Assembly: GCA_965243095.1 (NCBI GenBank)
Contig: OZ251530.1
Location: 372,001 to 436,000, forward strand
Direction of reading: 5' to 3'
Length of the DNA: 64,000 nucleotides
From: VXYL01 sp965243095
GTDB taxonomy: Bacteria > Pseudomonadota > Gammaproteobacteria > Pseudomonadales > Azotimanducaceae
The notes beneath the pieces were generated by a model that searched no databases, was not told the DNA's origin, and saw only the letters and a program-made list of their open reading frames with translations. The position numbers and the translations under genes are program-made. Positions within the stretch are counted from its first letter, which is position 1. Every line of letters starts with the position of its first letter. This document shows positions 52,061 through 60,935 of this stretch, in pieces.

Positions 52061-53635
52061 TCACGGCGCGGCTTGTTGCAACGTCACCGTGAAGACGGCG
52101 CCGTTTTCGGCGCGGTCGAGCGCGATGCTGCCGCCGGCGTTCTGCGCCAAGGCGCGGCAGATGGCCAGCCCCAAGCCGCTGCCGCCGTGCTCCGAGCGCG
52201 TGGTGTAGAACGGATCGAACACCCGCGCCGCGTCCTCGGGCGCAACGCCCGGGCCGTCGTCTTCCACGCAGATCCGCACACTCCCGTCCGTTCGCTTGAC
52301 GTACACATCCACCCGATTCGCGCCGTTCTCCAAGGCGTTCTGCACCAGATTCTCCAATATCGCCCGCAAAGACGCCGGCGGCACCCGCGCCATCGCCGCG
52401 CCTTCGGCCACGCGCACCGACGGGCTTGCCAGCTCCCGCGCCACCGCCAGCACATCCACGACCTCCTCGCTGGCGGCGGCCAAGTCCGCCTGTGCGAGGT
52501 CAAGCAAACGCTGCGCCAAGCGGTCGAGACGGGCGATGTCCGCGGCCAGGTTGTCCACGAAGCGGCGTGACTCCTCTGCGGTCATGTCCGGCAGGTGGTC
52601 GCTCAACAACTCCACCGCCCCCCGCGCCGCGGCGATGGGGGTTTTCAGTTCGTGGTTCACCTGCCGCGCGAACTCGCGCAGATAGCTGGTGCGCTGTTGC
52701 AGGTTCAGCACCATCGCCTCGATGCTGTCGGCCAAATCCGCCAGTTCGCGTACGCGATAGTGCCGGCCGCGTTCGAAATGCTCCGTTTCCCCCCGCGAGA
52801 CACGCCCGGCGCCGCGTCGCAGCCGGTGAATGGGCAGCACCAGCGTGCGCGCGGTGAGGATGGCCAAACCCACGGCGATGGCGAGAAACACCGCCGCCCC
52901 TTGCAGCAGCAGAAAGCGTTTGTCCACCAAGGCGTCCACGATCGTCGATGGCCGCCGCGCCACCGTCACGGCGCCGAACACCCGCTCGGCCAGCACCACC
53001 GGCAGCGCCACATGCACCTCCACCGCGCCGCCGCGCACGATGGGCTGCATCTCGATGACCGGCGCCGCTCGCACGCGCCGCAGCGCCCCGGCAACCACGC
53101 CTTGCAAGGCGCGGCGCACTTCGGGCACATGGGCTAGGGAAAGCCCCAAGTCGTCTTCGGTGGTGGCCACCACGGTGCCGTTGCCGTCCAACAGGCGAAT
53201 CGTGGCGGCGCTGGCCAAGCGGGCGTCGCGCACCACGCCGATTAAACGGTTGCCGATTTTCTGCGCGAGGGGCGATGCCGGCTCGCCGGCCTTGGCACCG
53301 GGGAATGGCGGCGTGATGCCCGTTTGGCTCAAATCCAACGGCGGCGCGTCCGGCGCGGCGGCCGGCACCAAGGGGGCGTTGGGCGCGGCCGGCGGCGTCG
53401 CTTCCATGAGCGATGCACGGAAGCTGCTCGCCAGCAGCGTGGCGACAACAGTGAGTTCGGCTTGCGTCTGGCGCAACAGCGTGTCTTCGTGCAAGCGCAG
53501 CACATAGACGCCGAGCAACGGCACCACCAACACCGACAGGCTGGCGAAGATGAGCACGGTGCGCAGGCGGAAGCGCAAGCGCGGGCGGGCGGCGCGGGAA
53601 GCCTCGCGGACGGGGGTGGCGCGTGGCTCTTTCAA
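52061..53635 (-). CDS. Sensor histidine kinase
   Basis: A 524-residue kinase. A membrane segment lies at about 26-48, a periplasmic sensor at 49-240 (with a Pro/Ala-rich stretch at 78-120), and a second membrane segment at 241-262. A HAMP linker precedes the H-box EFARQVNHELKTP (His328). The N-box is NLVQNALENGAN, and the G-boxes are EDDGPGVAPED and GGSGLGLAICRAL. The start is a TTG at 53635 that overlaps the fdsB stop (TTGA); no later ATG keeps the first membrane segment. No response-regulator gene is adjacent, and the overlap suggests co-translation with the dehydrogenase subunits. Confidence 0.85.
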   Translation of the reverse strand: MKEPRATPVREASRAARPRLRFRLRTVLIFASLSVLVVPLLGVYVLRLHEDTLLRQTQAELTVVATLLASSFRASLMEATPPAAPNAPLVPAAAPDAPPLDLSQTGITPPFPGAKAGEPASPLAQKIGNRLIGVVRDARLASAATIRLLDGNGTVVATTEDDLGLSLAHVPEVRRALQGVVAGALRRVRAAPVIEMQPIVRGGAVEVHVALPVVLAERVFGAVTVARRPSTIVDALVDKRFLLLQGAAVFLAIAVGLAILTARTLVLPIHRLRRGAGRVSRGETEHFERGRHYRVRELADLADSIEAMVLNLQQRTSYLREFARQVNHELKTPIAAARGAVELLSDHLPDMTAEESRRFVDNLAADIARLDRLAQRLLDLAQADLAAASEEVVDVLAVARELASPSVRVAEGAAMARVPPASLRAILENLVQNALENGANRVDVYVKRTDGSVRICVEDDGPGVAPEDAARVFDPFYTTRSEHGGSGLGLAICRALAQNAGGSIALDRAENGAVFTVTLQQAAP

Positions 53636-55137
53636 CGCGCCGTTTCGCGCCCGAAATCTTCGGGAAACCGCCGCAGGGCGCTGGTCACCGGAATCGGCGT
53701 CATGCCGCCCATCTGGCAGAGGCTGGCGGCCTCCATCACTTCGCACAAGTCCTCCACCAGCGTCAGCTTTTCCGCCGTGTTCTCGCCGGCGGCGCGCGCC
53801 GCCAACACCGCGTCCATGGTTTCCTTGCCGCGCACGGAACCGATGCGGCACGGTGTGCATTTGCCGCAGGACTCCACCGCGCAGAACGCGAAGGCGTAGC
53901 GCGCCTGTTCGGCGAGATCCACGCTGTCGTCGAACACCACGACGCCACCGTGACCGATGCCGGCGCCGCGTTCGGCCATCGCCTCGTAGGTGAGCGGCGC
54001 GTCGAAATCGTCCGCGCCCAAATACGCGCCGAGCGGCCCGCCGATCTGCACGGCTCGCACCGGACGCCCGCTGCGGGTGCCGCCGCCGTAGCCATGCACC
54101 AGTTCGCCCAACGTCACGCCGAACGGCACCTCCACCAAGCCGCCGCGCAACACGTTGCCGGCCAACTGAAACGGCATCGTGCCGGTGGACGCGCCGACCC
54201 CCAGCGCCGCGTACCAAGCGCCGCCTTCGCGCAGAATCGCCGGCACACTGGCGAACGAGATCACGTTGTGAACCAACGTCGGCTGCCTGAACAAGCCGCT
54301 GATCGCCGGCACCGGCGGCTTGGCGCGGATCTCGCCGCGTTTGCCCTCCAAGCTTTCCAGCAGCGACGTTTCCTCGCCGCAGATGTACGCGCCGGCGCCG
54401 ATGAACAGTTCCAGATGGAAAGTGCGCCCGCTGCCGAGGATGTCGTCGCCCAGCACCCCCGCGGCGTAGGCGGCATCGAGCGCTTCTTGCAGGATGCGCG
54501 CGGCGACGGGGTATTCCGAACGCAAGTAGATGAAGCCGCGCGTGGCGCCGGTGGCGATGGCGGCCAGCGTCATGCCTTCGATGAGGCGATACGGATCGCC
54601 TTCGAGCAGCAGCCGATCCGCGAAGGTGCCGGAATCCCCCTCGTCGGCGTTGCAGACCAGGTATTTCTGCTCCGCCGGCGTCTCCAACACCGTGCGCCAC
54701 TTGATGTGCGCCGGAAACCCCGCGCCGCCCCGCCCGCGCAGGCCGGACGTTTCGATGGCGGCGAGCAGCGCTTGCGGCTCTTCCCCGAGGCACGATTCCA
54801 GCACCGTGGTCTTGGGCAGCGCCAGCGGATCGTCTTCGCCGCAGCGGTCGAACACCGTGCGCGTCTGCTCGCGCAAGCCTTCGACATCAGCCACTTCGCC
54901 CAGACAGCTCGGGTGCGCTTCCCGCTGCCGCAAAACCGCCGGCGCGATGGCGGCATCCACATTGCGAAACGCAAGCCGCGACCCATTCGCCGCCATCTCC
55001 ACCAGCGGTTCCGCCCACGCCAGCCCACGCGAACCGTTGCGCACCACCCGCGCACCAGCGGCCTCGAACGCGCCCGCCACCGCATCCGCGCCAGCGGCCA
55101 CGGCGCTGGTATCCAGCGGCACGAACACGGTCGTCAC
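53632..55137 (-). CDS. fdsB: NAD-dependent formate dehydrogenase beta subunit (NuoF-like)
   Basis: A 501-residue diaphorase subunit with an N-terminal thioredoxin-like extension (residues 1-115). The NuoF core has GLRGRGGAGFPAHIKW and CNADEGDSGTFADR for FMN and NADH, AYICGEETSLLESLEGKRGE, and the 4Fe-4S cluster motif ESCGKCTPCR with a later cysteine in SLCQMGG. It would pass electrons to NAD. The fdsG-fdsB order with ATGA overlap matches soluble formate dehydrogenase operons (fdsGBACD), though a NAD-linked hydrogenase or Nuo-like role is possible. fdsA, the molybdenum subunit, is not downstream. Confidence 0.85.
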   Translation of the reverse strand: MTTVFVPLDTSAVAAGADAVAGAFEAAGARVVRNGSRGLAWAEPLVEMAANGSRLAFRNVDAAIAPAVLRQREAHPSCLGEVADVEGLREQTRTVFDRCGEDDPLALPKTTVLESCLGEEPQALLAAIETSGLRGRGGAGFPAHIKWRTVLETPAEQKYLVCNADEGDSGTFADRLLLEGDPYRLIEGMTLAAIATGATRGFIYLRSEYPVAARILQEALDAAYAAGVLGDDILGSGRTFHLELFIGAGAYICGEETSLLESLEGKRGEIRAKPPVPAISGLFRQPTLVHNVISFASVPAILREGGAWYAALGVGASTGTMPFQLAGNVLRGGLVEVPFGVTLGELVHGYGGGTRSGRPVRAVQIGGPLGAYLGADDFDAPLTYEAMAERGAGIGHGGVVVFDDSVDLAEQARYAFAFCAVESCGKCTPCRIGSVRGKETMDAVLAARAAGENTAEKLTLVEDLCEVMEAASLCQMGGMTPIPVTSALRRFPEDFGRETAR

Positions 55138-55577
55138 GACGCGAACTCCTTGGCGAGATCCCGCTGGTCGGCGCGCACCACCGCCCGCCCGTTAACCTGC
55201 ATCGCGGGCCCTTGCGCACACAGCCCAAGGCAGTACACCGCCGACAACGCGGCTTCGTCGTTGGCTTCACCAAGCCCCAAGCCAAGCACCCCCTCCACGC
55301 GCTTGGTAAGCGCCCGCCCACCAACCGCCTGGCACGCCTCCGCCTGACAGACGCGCACCTCCAACGGCGGCTGCGGCGTCGTCTTGAGGTCGTGGTAGAA
55401 GGACACGATGCCGCGCACTTCCGCCCGGCTCAGGTTGAACACCTCCGCCACCACATGCTCCTGCCCCCGGCTCACATGGCCATGCTCAACGACGATTTCG
55501 CGCAAGGTGCGCAGCACCCCGCCCACCCGACTCTTGTTGCGAACCGCAATGGCGCGGGCGATTTCGGCTTCCGTCAT
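55134..55577 (-). CDS. fdsG: NAD-dependent formate dehydrogenase gamma subunit (NuoE-like)
   Basis: A 147-residue NuoE-type thioredoxin-fold ferredoxin. RGIVSFYHDLKTTP lies before the 2Fe-2S ligands, CQAEACQAVGG (CX4C) and VYCLGLCAQGPAM (CX3C). It accepts electrons together with the NuoF-like subunit encoded by the overlapping gene. The ATG at 55577 fits the family start TEAEIARAI. It is probably the first gene of the operon fdsG-fdsB-kinase; the region upstream has no obvious regulator. Confidence 0.87.
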   Translation of the reverse strand: MTEAEIARAIAVRNKSRVGGVLRTLREIVVEHGHVSRGQEHVVAEVFNLSRAEVRGIVSFYHDLKTTPQPPLEVRVCQAEACQAVGGRALTKRVEGVLGLGLGEANDEAALSAVYCLGLCAQGPAMQVNGRAVVRADQRDLAKEFAS

Positions 55578-55698
55578 GGTGGCAATATACCCGCCGTCCG
55601 GCTAACGGGAAAGGCGGGACGCGGCGGCGGACGGCGCTTCGAGACCGTGAGTTCTTTCTTGTTCCGGTGTGCGATTGGGTTGGACCGCCGCTCGACAG

Positions 55699-56346
55699 CT
55701 AGAGGTTGGCCGGGACTCTGAGGCTAAAACCCAAGTTCTCCCGCAGCTCCGAGTAGGGAGGTTCCTTCAAATTATCGCTGACCTGCTTCATTATCTTGGG
55801 TCGAAGCTTCACATATGGCGCTTCCTGAACTTTCGCCAAAAAGAGCATGTCGAATGCAAGGGAATCTCCCCAATCGACTTCCTCTCGATATCCGGACACT
55901 GAGCTCGCGTTCGTTTCGTCCAAGAACTCCTCGACGACGTCGTTCCCCACGTCCACCGTAGAACATGAGGAGAAGTGCAGTACCTTGTTGTCGCAATTCC
56001 CAACAGCGTCCGCGACTTCTGGAAGAGAGACGATGCAATCGGTTGGGTAGACCAATTTCCCCTCCTCGTCGTACTCCAATTCGCACAGCGCGATTCCCTC
56101 CGTTTGGCCGTGGTAGGACAGCAGGAGGATGGGGTATTGGACATCCCCTTCCGTGGGCAAGAGCGACCAAATGTCCAGATGGGCCAAGAACTCATCCCTC
56201 GTGACCGCATTGCGGTGGATATATGGCGTGTTGAATCGAGCATGGAGATAGTCCAAGGCCGGACGCATCGACATGTTGCTAGTGGCGTCGAACCACACCG
56301 TTTCGATACAGTAGATACCTCTCCGCAACGCAGGGTTACCCGCCAC
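55699..56346 (-). CDS. DUF6642-like, caspase-fold protein
   Basis: A protein of about 215 residues. RRGIYCIETVWFD opens it. ILLLSYHGQTEGIAL (His79 with Gly80) and NKVLHFSSCSTVDV (Cys128) are placed like the His-Cys dyad of caspase-like peptidases, and SSVSGYREEVDWGDSLAFD follows. This pattern matches DUF6642, which I recall as CHAT/caspase-like; I cannot confirm it here. The frame runs to a GTG at 56370, but the GTG at 56346 has AAGGAGG five bases upstream and is the likely start. It sits beside McrBC. GC content is lower than in neighbours. Confidence 0.65.
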   Translation of the reverse strand: MAGNPALRRGIYCIETVWFDATSNMSMRPALDYLHARFNTPYIHRNAVTRDEFLAHLDIWSLLPTEGDVQYPILLLSYHGQTEGIALCELEYDEEGKLVYPTDCIVSLPEVADAVGNCDNKVLHFSSCSTVDVGNDVVEEFLDETNASSVSGYREEVDWGDSLAFDMLFLAKVQEAPYVKLRPKIMKQVSDNLKEPPYSELRENLGFSLRVPANL

Positions 56347-56462
56347 AGCAGCCTCCTTGACTCGGCCCACCGCCTAAGTTGCCGGCAGCCTAGCACGGCG
56401 ACCCCGATAGGTGCAAGCATCTGTTTGGGCGTGTTGGGCGTATCCAAGTGCGCGGAAGAACA

Positions 56463-56493
56463 TTGGCCGTATTAGAGGTAATTTGGCCGTATT
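56463..56493 (+). promoter_or_regulatory. Duplicated operator-like repeats (left copy)
   Basis: TTGGCCGTATT occurs at 56463-56473 and again at 56483-56493, start-to-start 20 bp. The same pair (one with a single change) lies before the intact fic gene at 59491-59522. Here it precedes a broken fic 5' end. Confidence 0.5.
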
Positions 56494-56514
56494 CGTCGAG
56501 AATATGGACGTATA

Positions 56515-56640
56515 ATGCTGAATAAGGCCAAAACAGGCTGTATTGGAGTGCTAGGGGGTGCGACGGGGCGCTCAGCCTTGCCGACTTGCTGACTTTGCTC
56601 CTGCCCAGCTTCGCTGAGCGGTCGTCGGCGCGTCGACGAT
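56515..56640 (+). pseudogene. Relic of the fic 5' end
   Basis: ATGCTGAATAAGGCCAAAAC, TGTATTGGAGTGC, GCCGACTTGCTGACTTTGCT and CTGAGCGGTC follow the first 100 or so bases of the fic gene at 59544 (ATGCCGGATAAGGCCAAGAA and so on), with substitutions and indels that break the frame. It runs into the 3' end of mcrC on the other strand. It shows that the fic 5' region was duplicated on either side of mcrBC. Confidence 0.65.
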
Positions 56641-57879
56641 CGTACGCAGAACGCTTGTGGTCGCCGATTGGCTTGCTACGTCAACCGTCGCAATGTCGAG
56701 TCGAACACCTTGGCCAAGGGCATCAACGGCCGACCAAATACGAAGCAACCCCGGGGCGTTGTCTAACGCCGTGTGCCAAGGGTACAGCAGGACGAGACGC
56801 TCACTGCCGTACGCTCTCGCGTAGGCAAGCATTTGGTAAACGTCCGCCTGTGCCACGTCTAGGTTCGTCTCGCCCGGCTTCAGTTCCTTCCACTTGGTGT
56901 CCAAGACGACGGGGCGCGCACCGTCGGTGGCTTCGATCACCGCGTCCGGGCGCAACTCGAAGATCTCCTTGTCGCGTTCGTCGACTAATGCGCTGTGCGC
57001 CCTGGGCTGCAAGTGAACCTGCCGGTGCGGGTCGAGCGCCCGCACGAGACTCTTGCCGACGAACCGCTCGAACAACACGTTCATAGGGAACAGCAAACTG
57101 AAGCCCTCGGACGCGCCACGCGTCGTGGATTGCCAACTTCCCGCGAGAAACAGGCACGCCAGACGGTAAAGGTCGTGAAACCGCGTGTTGGTGCGGTCGA
57201 GCCGCACACGCTCATCGAGTGGATTCGCGCTGTCGCCGGCGAACGCAAGACGCGCCGCCAATTCCGCCAACCGCCGCGTGTTGGCGTTGCTACGCGACAC
57301 CTTGGCAAGGCGCACCACGGCGGCCTTCAGCACACGATTGAGTGGCGTGTCGGCGGAGAGCTCGTCGAACCGGCAGGCGAGGGTACCCGGCCGCGCTGCG
57401 AAGTGGGAGAACTGGCGCACCACGTTGAGCCGGCCCCGCAGAACCTTGAGGTCGTCCTCGCTCTCGATGTAGCGGCGTGGCGGCCCGCGTCGCACAGCGG
57501 CGAGCAATCGTTGTGCAAACAGCCGGATGACGAGTTCGAGGACCGTGTCTCGTTGCACATCCAACGCCGCGAGTTCGCCGCTCGCCACCCGCACATCCCA
57601 AGCCACCGCCAGCATGTGGACGAGCGCTTTGCGAACCCTGTCGTCATCGCCGTCAATCTTCGGCAGGATCTCGATGGTCTTGCCGGGAATAGCCAACACC
57701 CCGACGACACCGGCCGTCTTTAAGCCACCGTGCTCGCGGGTGAGGATTGGGGGCTTCTTGTAGAGCTGTTGGCGCGAATGTTCCGCCGCCACAAGGAAGC
57801 GTTTCGCTTCCGCCACGGTGAGGTCCCGCCCGTCGCCGACAGCGATGCTCTTGTACTCTCGACGCGTGATCGTCGCCAT
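56572..57879 (-). CDS. mcrC: McrC, nuclease subunit of McrBC restriction
   Basis: A 435-residue protein with the McrC layout. GVVGVLAIPGKTIEILPKID and an arginine-rich central part precede FSLLFPMNVLFERFVGKSL and the PD-(D/E)XK nuclease motif: ELRPDAVIEAT, then PVVLDTKWKELKPG. It cuts DNA when the McrB motor, bound to modified cytosine sites, translocates. Its last 20 or so codons (DAPTTAQRSWAGAKSASRQG) lie on the antisense strand of the fic relic, so its C terminus was probably created at the junction. The ATG lies 32 bp after the mcrB stop. Confidence 0.9.
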   Translation of the reverse strand: MATITRREYKSIAVGDGRDLTVAEAKRFLVAAEHSRQQLYKKPPILTREHGGLKTAGVVGVLAIPGKTIEILPKIDGDDDRVRKALVHMLAVAWDVRVASGELAALDVQRDTVLELVIRLFAQRLLAAVRRGPPRRYIESEDDLKVLRGRLNVVRQFSHFAARPGTLACRFDELSADTPLNRVLKAAVVRLAKVSRSNANTRRLAELAARLAFAGDSANPLDERVRLDRTNTRFHDLYRLACLFLAGSWQSTTRGASEGFSLLFPMNVLFERFVGKSLVRALDPHRQVHLQPRAHSALVDERDKEIFELRPDAVIEATDGARPVVLDTKWKELKPGETNLDVAQADVYQMLAYARAYGSERLVLLYPWHTALDNAPGLLRIWSAVDALGQGVRLDIATVDVASQSATTSVLRTIVDAPTTAQRSWAGAKSASRQG

Positions 57880-57911
57880 GAACTGGACGCCTGCCTCATC
57901 CGACCGAGGAA

Positions 57912-59417
57912 TTAGGTGCGATCAGAACCTCTACTGCCAGCCACGAGACCAGAGTATGCCCTTCCTCGGAACTCATTCTGCACCGTCCATCGGTAGCGCG
58001 CCTCGTCCGCCTCCGCGTCCTGCAGTCCGGGCGGTGCCGCAAGGGGCTCTCTACGAACGAAGTCGTCGGTGTCGCCCAGAACCGCACGAACCTTCCGCCA
58101 GTCTTCATAGAAGTACTCGGTGATGAGGGGGATGATCTTGTGGCGCATGATGTCGTCGATCTGGGGCTTCGTCTCGGCACCCATCAGCCAAGCGTGGCCG
58201 ATGAGGTGGTCGCGGTCGATAAGGTACTCCAAGCGCCGGTTGATCGTGCGGAGCACGGCCGCCAAGTCGATGCCAGCGACGGTCTTCAGCAGGTTCGGCT
58301 TTGGCACCAACTCCTCAAACTTGAAACGGCGCCGCAAAGCCGTGTCCAACAGCGCAATGGAACGGTCCGCCGTGTTCATGGTACCGAGGATATGGAGATT
58401 CGCCGGCAGCGTGAACAGCACTTCGGAATGCGGGAGCGTGACAGCTACCTGGTGCGGTGCTCCCTGCCGCTTGTCCGGCTCCAAAAGCGTGATGAGCTCG
58501 CCGAGCACCTTCGAGATGTTGGCGCGATTGATTTCGTCGATGACGAGGACGTATGGCTGTTTTTTCCCACGAGCCGCCTCACTGATCCTTTTGACGACGC
58601 CATCCGTAGCCACGAGCCGGAGTTTTCCGCCGCTTTGGGGGTCGGGACGCAGTCCTTCGACGAACTCCTCGTAGCCGTAAGACTGGTGGAACGTGACGAA
58701 TGCGATGCGCCCTTCTCCCAAGAGCTCTTGATAGCGAGCTTGCACTTCGTCATCGGACAAACGGGAATCCCCGTCGCATATCTCCACGCAGCGACGGAAG
58801 GTCGCATATGTCTTGCCCGTGCCCGGCGGGCCATAGAGAATAGTGTTGAGTGCGACGCGCTTGTCTGGCTGGGTCGGTTTTTGGGTTGGCCGTTGCTTGG
58901 TAGGGGATTTCGGTGTCAACGACGACAGGAATCTGGTGCCTTTCTGCGTGATGTGTGACTTGCTTCCTCTGAACTCCAACATCCCTGCCGACTCAAGCCA
59001 GAATCGACGGTAATTGACGTCGTGCGTGTTCTCCGGGCTTAAGCCGAACTTCACTGCCGCAGCCTGCAGTTCGTTGTTCGTCTTTGGCGACGTAGCGACC
59101 TCTCGGAGCATGTCTCCAACAAACCGGCACTTGTCGTCCAGTGCTTTGATGATCGATTCGTCGGAGGGGCTTCTTCCGGGGGGTGCGGCAAGCCTACCAT
59201 CCTCATCGCAACTTATGAGGCCCATCGCAACGAGGAAACTACGAGTCTGATGGGCAGCGGTTGGCTGCTTCCAGTTGTGGTGGGCAAACCACGCAGGCCA
59301 ATCCTCGATAATTCGTGGGTGTTCGTTCAACCAGTCCCAAGTCTCGCGGAGAGTATTGATGTAACCCTTTTTCCCGCCCGGCATCGCGCCGACCGAAATG
59401 CGTTTGTCATCTGCCAA
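57912..59417 (-). CDS. mcrB: McrB, GTP-dependent motor of McrBC restriction
   Basis: A 501-residue protein. The first 185 residues look like winged-helix parts (INTLRETWDWLNEHPRIIED, then GMLEFRGSKSHITQKG); they differ from the E. coli McrB recognition domain, so the modified base it recognises is unknown. The AAA+ motor has Walker A LYGPPGTGKTYATF (G196-T203), FVTFHQSYGYEEFVEGL, Walker B LVIDEINRANISK, and the McrB signature MNTADRSIALLDTALRRRF. The start is a TTG at 59417 with GAGG upstream; an ATG at 59384 is the alternative. It is first in the operon, ahead of mcrC. Confidence 0.9.
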   Translation of the reverse strand: MADDKRISVGAMPGGKKGYINTLRETWDWLNEHPRIIEDWPAWFAHHNWKQPTAAHQTRSFLVAMGLISCDEDGRLAAPPGRSPSDESIIKALDDKCRFVGDMLREVATSPKTNNELQAAAVKFGLSPENTHDVNYRRFWLESAGMLEFRGSKSHITQKGTRFLSSLTPKSPTKQRPTQKPTQPDKRVALNTILYGPPGTGKTYATFRRCVEICDGDSRLSDDEVQARYQELLGEGRIAFVTFHQSYGYEEFVEGLRPDPQSGGKLRLVATDGVVKRISEAARGKKQPYVLVIDEINRANISKVLGELITLLEPDKRQGAPHQVAVTLPHSEVLFTLPANLHILGTMNTADRSIALLDTALRRRFKFEELVPKPNLLKTVAGIDLAAVLRTINRRLEYLIDRDHLIGHAWLMGAETKPQIDDIMRHKIIPLITEYFYEDWRKVRAVLGDTDDFVRREPLAAPPGLQDAEADEARYRWTVQNEFRGRAYSGLVAGSRGSDRT

Positions 59418-59451
59418 TGTCCAGAACCTCGCGCTGACGTTGATTCACGGT

Positions 59452-59479
59452 ACTGTATCGAGTTGGCGTTCAATGTCAA
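59452..59479 (-). promoter_or_regulatory. Candidate sigma-70 promoter of mcrBC
   Basis: On the minus strand TTGACA is followed after 16 bases by TACAGT, about 35 bp upstream of the mcrB start. The -35 box is a perfect match; the -10 keeps TAnAnT. It lies in the 126-bp space shared with the divergent fic gene, overlapping neither fic operator. Confidence 0.55.
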
Positions 59480-59490
59480 CCGCCGGTGAT

Positions 59491-59522
59491 TTGGCCGTAT
59501 TTGGGGTACTCTTGGCCGCATT
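59491..59522 (+). promoter_or_regulatory. Operator-like repeats before fic
   Basis: TTGGCCGTATT at 59491-59501 and TTGGCCGCATT at 59512-59522, 21 bp start to start, two helical turns. The same motif occurs again just inside the gene (CTGGCCGTATT). The N-terminal winged helix of the Fic protein is a candidate binder. Confidence 0.5.
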
Positions 59523-59543
59523 TCACCACCAAGAGGGTGCGTC

Positions 59544-60935
59544 ATGCCGGATAAGGCCAAGAAACTGGCCGTATTGGAGTGCCTCAAGGGTGCCGACGGG
59601 GCGATCGGCCTCCCCGATTTGCTGACTTTGCTTCCACTTGGCTTTGCGGAGCGGTCCGTGCGGCGGTGGCTGGCCGAGCTCTTGGACGACGGCGCGGTGG
59701 CTAAGAGCGGTCGAAAGCGGGGAACTCGGTACCGGGCGGTGTCTGTGGGGCAGACGCAGAGCGAACTAGGCGGCGCGGCCCCTGTTGCGGACGGGCCTGC
59801 CTCAGTTGCCGCGACGGTGCGGTTCAGCCCGTCGGCGCAAACCGCGATCGCGCATGTTCGCCAGCCCATCTTCTTGCGTCGGCCCGTGGCCTACAACCCT
59901 GCTTGGCTGGCGTCCTACCAGCCGAACCAGACAACGTACTTCCGGCAGGACGAGGCCGAACGGTTGGCGCGGGAAGGGGCAAGGGCGTCCACTCGCGACC
60001 CGGCCGGTGCCTATGCCCGGCGCATCTACAACCGGCTCTTGGTCGATCTTTCGCACCACTCGTCGCGGCTGGAGGGGAACACCTATTCCTTGCTGGATAC
60101 CGACCGCTTGGTGATCGAGGGGCAGAGCGCACCCGGCAAGCTGGGCGTCGAGACGGCGATGATCCTCAACCACAAGGAGGCGATACGCCATCTTGTGGGG
60201 CAGAGCGTTCGCACCGGCGCGAGCGTTGAGGAGATCCTCACGCTGCACTACCTGCTTGCGGATGGCTTGGTGCCGCCGAAGCAGGCCGGCGCGATCCGCG
60301 ATCACGCCGTGCGGATTGGCACCTCAACGTACATTCCGTACAACGATTGCGAACGGCTGGAGCACGAGCTGCGTGTCATCGCGCACAAGGTGGCGGCGAT
60401 TGAGAACCCTTACGAGCAGGGCCTGTTCCTGCTGGTCCACTTGGCCTACCTGCAGGCGTTCGCGGACGTGAACAAGCGCACGTCGCGGCTGTGCGCCAAC
60501 ATTCCCCTGCTGCGGCGCAACTTGGTGCCGCTGGCCTTCAACGGCATCGACAGGGACGACTACGCCAACGCCGTGGTGGCCATCTACGAGTTGAACGAGC
60601 CTCGTCCGTTGGCCGAGCTTTGCGTGGCGTCCTACTTGCGAACCTGCGCCGAGTACGACGCCACCGTCGAAGCGTCCGGCTTCGACGCGGTGCGCGTGCG
60701 CTACCGCCAAGAACGCCGTGCGGCCATTGCGGAGATCGTGGCCCAAGTGTTGACCGGCAACGCGTTGACGACCCACGCGGACGCCGCCGCCGAGCGCGTT
60801 CCCGCCGCCGACCGCGACGCGTTCGCCGAGAATCTGCGCGAAGACCTCGCCATGCTCTCGCCGACGCGGATTGCCGGAATCGGCATCACGGTGGCGCAAC
60901 TCAGGCGGTGGCTGGCGGCGCAAGGTCGGGATTGA
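59544..60935 (+). CDS. Fic family protein with winged-helix N terminus
   Basis: A 463-residue protein. A winged helix at 1-65 (GLPDLLTLLPLGFAERSVRR, then WLAEL) is followed by a Fic domain. SSRLEGN at 173-179 is the inhibitory motif SxxxE(G/N) ahead of the active site. The Fic motif reads AYLQAFADVNKRTSRL: F, N and R are kept, but the position of the catalytic histidine in HPFxDGNGR is glutamine, and GNGR is replaced by VNKR. AMP transfer in the usual way is therefore uncertain. Fic proteins modify target hydroxyls with AMP or other groups. It is divergent from mcrBC and followed after 195 bp by an ATPase. Confidence 0.85.
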   Translation: MPDKAKKLAVLECLKGADGAIGLPDLLTLLPLGFAERSVRRWLAELLDDGAVAKSGRKRGTRYRAVSVGQTQSELGGAAPVADGPASVAATVRFSPSAQTAIAHVRQPIFLRRPVAYNPAWLASYQPNQTTYFRQDEAERLAREGARASTRDPAGAYARRIYNRLLVDLSHHSSRLEGNTYSLLDTDRLVIEGQSAPGKLGVETAMILNHKEAIRHLVGQSVRTGASVEEILTLHYLLADGLVPPKQAGAIRDHAVRIGTSTYIPYNDCERLEHELRVIAHKVAAIENPYEQGLFLLVHLAYLQAFADVNKRTSRLCANIPLLRRNLVPLAFNGIDRDDYANAVVAIYELNEPRPLAELCVASYLRTCAEYDATVEASGFDAVRVRYRQERRAAIAEIVAQVLTGNALTTHADAAAERVPAADRDAFAENLREDLAMLSPTRIAGIGITVAQLRRWLAAQGRD

